Below are positions 59,167 to 64,000 of a stretch of 64,000 nt of DNA, one piece after another. Source of the stretch: JAHJDS01 sp964569795 (GTDB taxonomy: Bacteria; Desulfobacterota; Desulfarculia; Desulfarculales; JAHJDS01); NCBI GenBank assembly GCA_964569795.1, contig CAZMVB010000003.1, forward strand, positions 151,869 to 215,868, read 5' to 3'. The notes beneath the pieces were generated by a model that saw nothing but the letters and a program-made list of their open reading frames with translations, had not been told where the DNA came from and did no database searches. How positions within the stretch are numbered: position 1 is the first letter of the stretch; each line of letters opens with the position of its first letter. The position numbers and the translations under genes are program-made.

Positions 59167-61671
59167 GTGGCTGATGATCAAACCCCCCCGCAAAATTTTG
59201 CAGGGTTGAACATCGCCCAGACATTCGAGCGTCTGGGCAGTGGGACCAAGGGCCTGAGCCGGGCCGAGGCCGAGAAACGCCTGGCCGAGTACGGCCCGAA
59301 CGCCGTTGAGGAAAAACGGGAGAACATCCTGCTCAAGTTCCTCAGCTACTACTGGGGGCCGATCCCCTGGATGATCGAGGCGGCGGCGTTGTTGTCCGGG
59401 ATCGTCGGGCACTGGGTCGATCTGATCATCGTCATGATCATGCTGGTGTTTAACGCCGTGGTCGGTTTCTGGCAGGAGTGGCAGGCGGCCAACGCCCTGG
59501 AGACCCTGAAAAAGGAACTGGCCCTGGAGGCCCGGGTGCTCCGGGACAATACCTGGCGGGACGTGGACGCGGCCGAGCTGGTCCCGGGCGACGTCATTCG
59601 GCTCCGGGCCGGCGACATCATTCCGGCCGACGCCCGGGTGTTCGGCGCCGATTACCTGAGCGTGGACCAGTCGGCCCTGACTGGCGAATCCCTGCCGGTG
59701 ACCAAGCAGGAGGGGGACGACATCTACGCCGGGGCGGTGACCAAGCAGGGCGAGATGGAGGCGATGGTCCTCCTGACCGGCGAGCATACCAAATTCGCCC
59801 AGACGGCCCGATTGGTGGCCAGCGCGGGGAACGTGTCTCACTTTCAGAAGGCGGTCCTGGCCATCGCCGACTACCTGATCTACCTCAGTCTGGGCCTGGC
59901 CGCGATCCTGGTCGTGACCCAGTTGTTCCGCGGCGACTCGTTCATCGACATCTTCCAGTTCGTCCTCATCCTGGTCGTGGCCGCCATCCCGGCGGCCATG
60001 CCGGCGGTCCTGTCGGTGACCATGGCCTTGGGCGCGGTGGCCCTGTCCCGGCACAAGGCCATCGTCTCCCGGCTGGAGTCCATCGAGGAGGTGGCCGGCA
60101 TCGACCTGCTGTGCTCGGACAAGACCGGGACCCTGACCCAGAACCGGTTGACCCTCGGCCAGCCCGTGGTCTTCGACGCCGCCGACGAGCAGGACCTGAT
60201 CCTGGCCGGCGCCCTGGCCTCGAACGTGGCCAACCGCGACGCCATTGACCTGGCCGTGGTCGGGGGCCTGACCGACCAGGGGGTCATGGACAAATACCAG
60301 TCAACGCAATTCGTGCCCTTTGATCCGGTCCACAAGCGGACGGAGGCCACCCTCACCGGCCCGGACGGCGCCGCACTGGATGTGTCCAAGGGCGCGCCCC
60401 AGGTCATCATGGACCTCTGCCAGCTCGATGACCAGGGACGGAGCCGGGCCCAGGCCAGTATCGACGATTTCGCCACCCGGGGTTTCCGGACACTGGGAGT
60501 GGCCCGCCGCCGGCCGCCGGACGGGGCATGGGATTTTCTCGGTCTGCTGCCCCTGTACGATCCGCCCCGGGAGGACTCGGCCGCGACCATCGAGCGGGCC
60601 GTCGAGCACGGCATCGAGGTCAGGATGGTCACCGGCGACAACACGGCCATCGCCCGGGAGATCTCGGGGCAACTGGGCCTCAAGACCAACATCCTGTCCG
60701 CGGAGCAGGTCTTCTCCAAGGAGGACGACCCGGCGAACCTGAGCGAGAGTACGGCCGAAAAGATCGAGCAGGCCGAGGGCTTCGCCCAGGTCTGGCCCGA
60801 ACACAAGTACGGCATCGTCAAGGTCCTTCAAAAGCGCGGTCACCTGGTGGCCATGACCGGCGACGGGGTCAACGACGCCCCGGCCCTCAAGCAGGCCGAC
60901 GTGGGCATCGCCGTGTCCGGGGCGACCGACGCCGCCCGGGCTGCCGCGGACCTGATCCTGACCGCGCCGGGATTGTCGGTCATCATCCACGCCGTGGAGC
61001 AGGCCCGGCAGATCTTCGAGCGGATGAACACCTACGCCATCTACCGGATCGCCGAGACCATCCGGATCATGTTCTTCGTGACCCTGGCCATGGTCGTCCT
61101 CAATTTTTACCCGATCACCACCATCCTGATCATCCTCCTGGCCCTGCTCAACGACCTGCCGATCCTGACCATCGCCTACGACCGCACCTGGCTCGACCCG
61201 CAACCGGTGCGCTGGAACATGCGGCGGGTGCTGACCCTGGCCACGGGCCTGGGACTGCTCGGCGTGGTCGAGACCTTCGGTCTGCTGCTGATCGCCAAGT
61301 TCCTGCTCAATCTGACCACGGGCCAACTGCAGTCATTCATTTACCTCAAACTGGCCGTGGCCGGCCATTTCACCTTGTTCGTCGTCCGGTCCCGGGGCCC
61401 CTTCTGGCGGAAGCCGTGGCCGGCGCCGATACTGTTGGTGGCCGTGCTGACAACCCAGGCCGTGGCGGCCCTGATCGTCGGTTTCGGCATCCTCGTCTCG
61501 GCCATTCCCTGGTCTCTGGTGGGGCTGGTCTGGGGCTACTGCATCATTTGGTTCTTTGTCGAGGACTGGGCCAAGATCCAGATCTACCGCCACCTGGACA
61601 TGGGCGGCGGGCGGCATGTCCAGTTCCTGTCCCGGCTGAAGGGAAACCTGGGGCACCCGGTCTCCCGCTGA
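59167..61671 (+). CDS. P3A-type plasma-membrane H+-ATPase
   Basis: 834 residues. P-type ATPase with TGES (172-175), phosphorylated Asp318 in CSDKTGTLTQNRL, MVTGDNTAIAREIS and TGDGVNDAPALKQADVGIA hinge motifs, and about ten membrane helices (first pair WMIEAAALLSGIVGHWVDLIIVMIML; LNDLPILTIAYDRT after M6). Motif order matches fungal/plant Pma1 proton pumps, which also occur in some bacteria and archaea. A regulatory C-terminal R domain is absent. GTG start after GAGGAGG. It would expel protons at ATP cost. Confidence 0.92.
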   Translation: MADDQTPPQNFAGLNIAQTFERLGSGTKGLSRAEAEKRLAEYGPNAVEEKRENILLKFLSYYWGPIPWMIEAAALLSGIVGHWVDLIIVMIMLVFNAVVGFWQEWQAANALETLKKELALEARVLRDNTWRDVDAAELVPGDVIRLRAGDIIPADARVFGADYLSVDQSALTGESLPVTKQEGDDIYAGAVTKQGEMEAMVLLTGEHTKFAQTARLVASAGNVSHFQKAVLAIADYLIYLSLGLAAILVVTQLFRGDSFIDIFQFVLILVVAAIPAAMPAVLSVTMALGAVALSRHKAIVSRLESIEEVAGIDLLCSDKTGTLTQNRLTLGQPVVFDAADEQDLILAGALASNVANRDAIDLAVVGGLTDQGVMDKYQSTQFVPFDPVHKRTEATLTGPDGAALDVSKGAPQVIMDLCQLDDQGRSRAQASIDDFATRGFRTLGVARRRPPDGAWDFLGLLPLYDPPREDSAATIERAVEHGIEVRMVTGDNTAIAREISGQLGLKTNILSAEQVFSKEDDPANLSESTAEKIEQAEGFAQVWPEHKYGIVKVLQKRGHLVAMTGDGVNDAPALKQADVGIAVSGATDAARAAADLILTAPGLSVIIHAVEQARQIFERMNTYAIYRIAETIRIMFFVTLAMVVLNFYPITTILIILLALLNDLPILTIAYDRTWLDPQPVRWNMRRVLTLATGLGLLGVVETFGLLLIAKFLLNLTTGQLQSFIYLKLAVAGHFTLFVVRSRGPFWRKPWPAPILLVAVLTTQAVAALIVGFGILVSAIPWSLVGLVWGYCIIWFFVEDWAKIQIYRHLDMGGGRHVQFLSRLKGNLGHPVSR

Positions 61672-61763
61672 TCGCCGCCGGCGGTCGGGAGATGCAACGC
61701 CCTTGCCTCGGCGGGGCGAACATGATCTACTGAGAAATCTCAAACCAGTATGTCTATTCTGAG

Positions 61764-61790
61764 CCGGGGCTTTCCCCGGGCAACATTTTT
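61764..61790 (+). terminator. Possible terminator after the H+-ATPase
   Basis: CCGGGG-CTTT-CCCCGG (61764-61779) hairpin, then GCAACATTTTTATT. The T-run starts seven bases after the stem, so termination is moderately likely. Confidence 0.45.
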
Positions 61791-61810
61791 ATTATGTCGG
61801 AGGTTCGGCG

Positions 61811-62611
61811 ATGTCCATCATCACCATTTCACGCGGCTCCTATAGCAAGGGCAAAGAGATTGCCGAAAAAGTCGCGCAAAAACTGAACTATGAATGCGTC
61901 TCGCGCGACGTCCTGCTGGAGGCCTCGGAACACTTCAACATCCCCGAGATCAAGCTGGTCCGGGCCCTGCACGACGCCCCGTCGATCCTGAGCCGGTTCA
62001 CCTACGGCAAGGAGAAGTTCATCGCCTTTATCGAGGAGGCCTTCCTGGGCCACGTCCAGAAGGACAACGTGGTCTATCACGGCCTGGCCGGCCACTTCTT
62101 CCTCAAGGGCGTCAGCCACGCCCTCAAGGTTCGGATCATCTCCGACCTGGAGGACCGCGTCCGCCTGGAGATGGAGCGCGAGGACCTCTCCGACGACAAG
62201 GCCCGGAAGCTGATCCTCAAGGACGACGACGAGCGCCGCCACTGGGCCCGGGCCCTGTACGGCATCGACACCGCTGACTCGTCCCTCTACGACCTGGTGA
62301 TCCACATCCGGAAGATAACCGTGGAAGACGCCGTGGACATCATCTGCCACACCGTGGCCTTGCCCCACTTTCAGACCACGCCCGAGTCCCAGCAGACCCT
62401 TGACGATCTGGTCATGGCCGCCCGGGTCAAGGCGGCCGTGGTCACGACCTGGCCCAACGTCAGGGTCCAGGCCGAGGGCGGGGTGGTGCAGGTCGATACC
62501 GAGGCCCCGGTCGAGCAGGAGGTCGAGGTCACTGACCGGATCATTGCCGCGGCCAACGAGGTGCCCGGCGTGAAAGACGTCAAGGTGAAGGTCCATCCCG
62601 AGAGGTTGTAG
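61811..62611 (+). CDS. Cytidylate-kinase-like domain fused to a BON domain
   Basis: 266 residues. The first 190 belong to the cytidylate-kinase-like family (MSIITISRGSYSKGKEIAEKVAQ, YECVSRDVLLEAS, VVYHGLAGHFFLKGVSHALKVRI, DDERRHWARALYG); the P-loop is degenerate (SRGSYSKGKE) as in that family. The last about 70 (VKAAVVTTWPNVRVQAEGGVV ... NEVPGVKDVKVKVH) form a BON domain, normally a periplasmic or lipid-binding module, here cytosolic. Role unknown. ATG after GGAGG. Confidence 0.8.
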   Translation: MSIITISRGSYSKGKEIAEKVAQKLNYECVSRDVLLEASEHFNIPEIKLVRALHDAPSILSRFTYGKEKFIAFIEEAFLGHVQKDNVVYHGLAGHFFLKGVSHALKVRIISDLEDRVRLEMEREDLSDDKARKLILKDDDERRHWARALYGIDTADSSLYDLVIHIRKITVEDAVDIICHTVALPHFQTTPESQQTLDDLVMAARVKAAVVTTWPNVRVQAEGGVVQVDTEAPVEQEVEVTDRIIAAANEVPGVKDVKVKVHPERL

Positions 62612-62636
62612 GTCTCCGGTCGAGCGAGGCGCGCCC

Positions 62637-63080
62637 ATGAATCTAGAGGTGATCAAGCAGCTCCTGGAATCGACGGTGCCGTTCATCCAGCGCAGCGGCC
62701 TTAAAACCCTGGACATCGAGCGGGGCCGGGTTAAATTACAGATGCCCTTTGAGGGCAACGGCAACCACATCGGGACGATGTACGCCGGGGCCCTGTTCAC
62801 CCTGGCCGAGGCCCCGGCCGGGGGGTTGTTCCTGACCAGCTTCGACGTGGGCCAGTTCTATCCGGTGCTCAAGGACCAGTACATCCGCTATCGCCGCCCG
62901 GCCAAGACGGACGTGACCGTCGAGGTGAGCCTGTCCGATGAAGAGGTCGCCCGGATCACGGCCGAGGCCGAGGAGACCGGCAAGGCCGAGTTCGTCCTGG
63001 AGGCGGAGCTCAGGGACGCGACCGGCGAGGTGGTGGCCGAGAGCCGGCAGACCGTTCAGGTCCGGAAGCACGGCATGTAG
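62637..63080 (+). CDS. Hot-dog fold protein (DUF4442/PaaI-like thioesterase)
   Basis: 147 residues: VPFIQRSGLKTLDIERGRVKLQMPF, GNHIGTMYAGALFTLAEAPAGGLFL and IRYRRPAKTDVTVEVSLSDEEV give the beta-helix-beta layout of the YiiD/DUF4442 hot-dog proteins, probably acting on CoA thioesters. No catalytic pair can be assigned. A truncated second copy of its C-terminus lies at 63757-63945. Confidence 0.8.
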   Translation: MNLEVIKQLLESTVPFIQRSGLKTLDIERGRVKLQMPFEGNGNHIGTMYAGALFTLAEAPAGGLFLTSFDVGQFYPVLKDQYIRYRRPAKTDVTVEVSLSDEEVARITAEAEETGKAEFVLEAELRDATGEVVAESRQTVQVRKHGM

Positions 63081-63141
63081 CCACCATTGACATTGTACAG
63101 ATGAGCTCTTAATTTTCTATTGTCCAAATAGGAGGTTTGTT

Positions 63142-63192
63142 ATGACCAAACTCTTGGACGTGCTGGTTCAAACCTCATTTTGGCGAGGATAA
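63142..63192 (+). CDS. 16-residue mini-ORF with perfect Shine-Dalgarno
   Basis: ATG-initiated frame encoding MTKLLDVLVQTSFWRG, six bases after AGGAGG, the best ribosome site in the window. Too short to assign. Could be a leader peptide or a small toxin-like peptide, or chance. Confidence 0.3.
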   Translation: MTKLLDVLVQTSFWRG

Positions 63193-63291
63193 CCACGGCT
63201 CGCCGGCCAGACACCGTGGGTGGGCGCGGAAAAGGAGCAAGCTACCCCGGCACTTCAGGTGACGTGGAAACGCGGTAAGGCAAGGCATTTG

Positions 63292-63329
63292 GTCCCTTCG
63301 GTTCCTACCAACCGGAGGGACATTTTTTT
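63292..63329 (+). terminator. Rho-independent terminator of the small unit
   Basis: GTCCCTTCGGTT (63292-63303) pairs with AACCGGAGGGAC (63310-63321), 12 bp with one G-T pair, loop CCTACC, then ATTTTTTT. Textbook intrinsic terminator; no larger gene precedes it within 200 bp. Confidence 0.75.
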
Positions 63330-63337
63330 CACTGAAA

Positions 63338-63637
63338 TCACCTCAGCCGGTGGTGGCAGTCGGACTTCCTGGACTTCAGGGCGTCAGAGGCCCGCCGGGC
63401 CGCGGCCGGATCGCCGGCCCCCACGGCGGCCAGGAAGGCCTCCATCTCCCGGCCAAAGGCGGCGTAGCGCTCCGGCTCGGCCATGCCCGTTTGCCGGGCC
63501 AGGTCGATCATGACCGCCGCCCGGTCCCTCATGGCGGCCGCGAGTTCGCCGGCGGGCAGGCGGCCCTCGGCCAGGGCCAGGCCCGCTGCCTTGTAGGTGG
63601 CCTTGAGTTGCTGCTTGGTCTCCTTGAACGCCGACAC
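63338..63637 (-). CDS. Small helical protein, unknown
   Basis: 99 residues, GTG start at 63637 after GGCGGAG; a GTG three codons upstream overlaps that site. MSAFKETKQQLKATYKAAGL, GELAAAMRDRAAVMIDLARQTG, YAAFGREMEAFLAAVGAGDPAAARRASDALKSRKSDCHHRLR: amphipathic helices in a four-helix pattern, somewhat like the cytochrome b562/c-prime fold, but there is no CxxCH. Coding bias looks right for the genome. Confidence 0.55.
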   Translation of the reverse strand: MSAFKETKQQLKATYKAAGLALAEGRLPAGELAAAMRDRAAVMIDLARQTGMAEPERYAAFGREMEAFLAAVGAGDPAAARRASDALKSRKSDCHHRLR

Positions 63638-63756
63638 GCGCCCCACTCCGCCCGGTCGATTATTCCCGACTGCTTTCCTTCTGATTAATTAATAGCGGAG
63701 CCGAAAGGGTCCTGCAACCGGGGCGCTCCGGTCGGGGCGGTTCGGACCCGGTCCGG

Positions 63757-63945
63757 AACGACGTGACCGTCGAGGTGAGCCTGTCCGAAGATGAAATCGC
63801 ACGGGTCACGGCCGAGGCCGGGGGCAAACCCGTCTTGGAGGCGGAACCAATGGACGGTATCGGCGAGGTGGTGGGCGTGAGCCGGCGGAACGTTCAGTTC
63901 CGGAAGCACTGCCTGACCCTGGGTCCGGCAGAGATCGGCAGTTAG
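63757..63945 (+). pseudogene. Truncated copy of the 62637 hot-dog gene
   Basis: The DNA from ACGTGACCGTCGAGGTGAGC onward closely matches 62919-63080 (VTVEVSLSEDEIARVTAEAGG versus VTVEVSLSDEEVARITAEAEE; SRRNVQFRKH versus SRQTVQVRKH). The N-terminal two thirds are absent and a short deletion lies in the middle. No start with a ribosome site. A decaying partial duplicate. Confidence 0.7.
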
Positions 63946-64000
63946 TGGACCACTATATTGACTTGTTAGCAAAAGGCGAAAGTCAATAGAGGGCGCCCAT

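Larger units (their letters stand above)
63087..63329 (+). ncRNA. Possible small structured transcript with mini-ORF
   Basis: TTGACA (63087-63092) with AT-rich TAATTT (63110-63115) gives a promoter-like start. A perfect AGGAGG (63130-63135) precedes a 16-codon frame. CCACGG (63193-63198) pairs with CCGTGG (63214-63219). TACC (63243-63246) and GGTA bound two short hairpins (CAC-TTCAG-GTG, CGT-GGAA-ACG), forming a junction. A rho-independent terminator closes the unit. No known RNA family recognised; the whole call is inference. Confidence 0.35.

Overview
The window is GC-rich (roughly two thirds G+C), densely coded bacterial chromosome. The run ffh-rpsP-khpA-rimM-trmD-rplS-rnhB-yraN, two branched-chain-type ABC transporters with embedded acyl-CoA synthetases, several beta-oxidation gene sets and a Tat-exported periplasmic [NiFe] hydrogenase together suggest an anaerobic fatty-acid or aromatic-acid degrading member of the Desulfobacterota (old Deltaproteobacteria), perhaps a high-GC lineage of the Desulfarculus type. 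That assignment is inference: no sulfate-reduction gene, rRNA or tRNA was seen here.

Layout. 1-4623 (minus): translation and secretion housekeeping operon. 4927-9738 (plus): nucleoside phosphorylase-like protein, ligA, PilZ protein, acylphosphatase, lipoprotein. 10317-16287 (plus): crotonase, TetR regulator, SCP-x type thiolase, DUF35 partner, HSD10-like SDR, acyl-CoA dehydrogenase, second TetR regulator. 16514-23221 (plus): complete Liv-type ABC transporter with acyl-CoA synthetase, behind a strongly structured leader. 23294-32447 (minus): a second Liv-type transporter with acyl-CoA synthetase, ending in a degenerate AMP-ligase-like protein and a CGGC protein. 32653-35591 (minus): sigma54 activator and histidine kinase, with a sigma54-like promoter motif between them and the second transporter. 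35721-45770: mixed envelope and metabolism genes (CorA, MscS, rhomboid, ankyrin protein, MOT1-type transporter, YchF-like GTPase, YihY-like protein, radical SAM). 46222-50251 (plus): hydrogenase small and large subunits, maturation protease, HypC and an unknown protein. 51281-58939 (plus): unusual acyl-CoA cluster containing two large fusion proteins that share a nearly identical SDR-SCP2 half. 59167-63080: P3A H+-ATPase, cytidylate-kinase-like/BON fusion, hot-dog protein. The last kilobase holds a small self-contained transcription unit, a small minus-strand gene and a truncated copy of the hot-dog gene.

How it fits together. The transporters plus synthetases would import and activate carboxylic acids. 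The acyl-CoA dehydrogenases, hydratases, dehydrogenases and thiolases would degrade the CoA esters. TetR regulators with AT-rich operator-like sites of a shared type (TTCATT/AATGAA) probably control the oxidation clusters, and the sigma54 pair may control the second transporter. The most unusual content is the pair of fusion proteins at 51281-56156 (MaoC-SDR-SCP2 and HMG-CoA-synthase-like-DUF35-SDR-SCP2, the latter apparently without its nucleophilic Cys), the ligase-like protein at 23805 without its P-loop and catalytic Lys, and the interleaved inverted repeats at 16418-16500.
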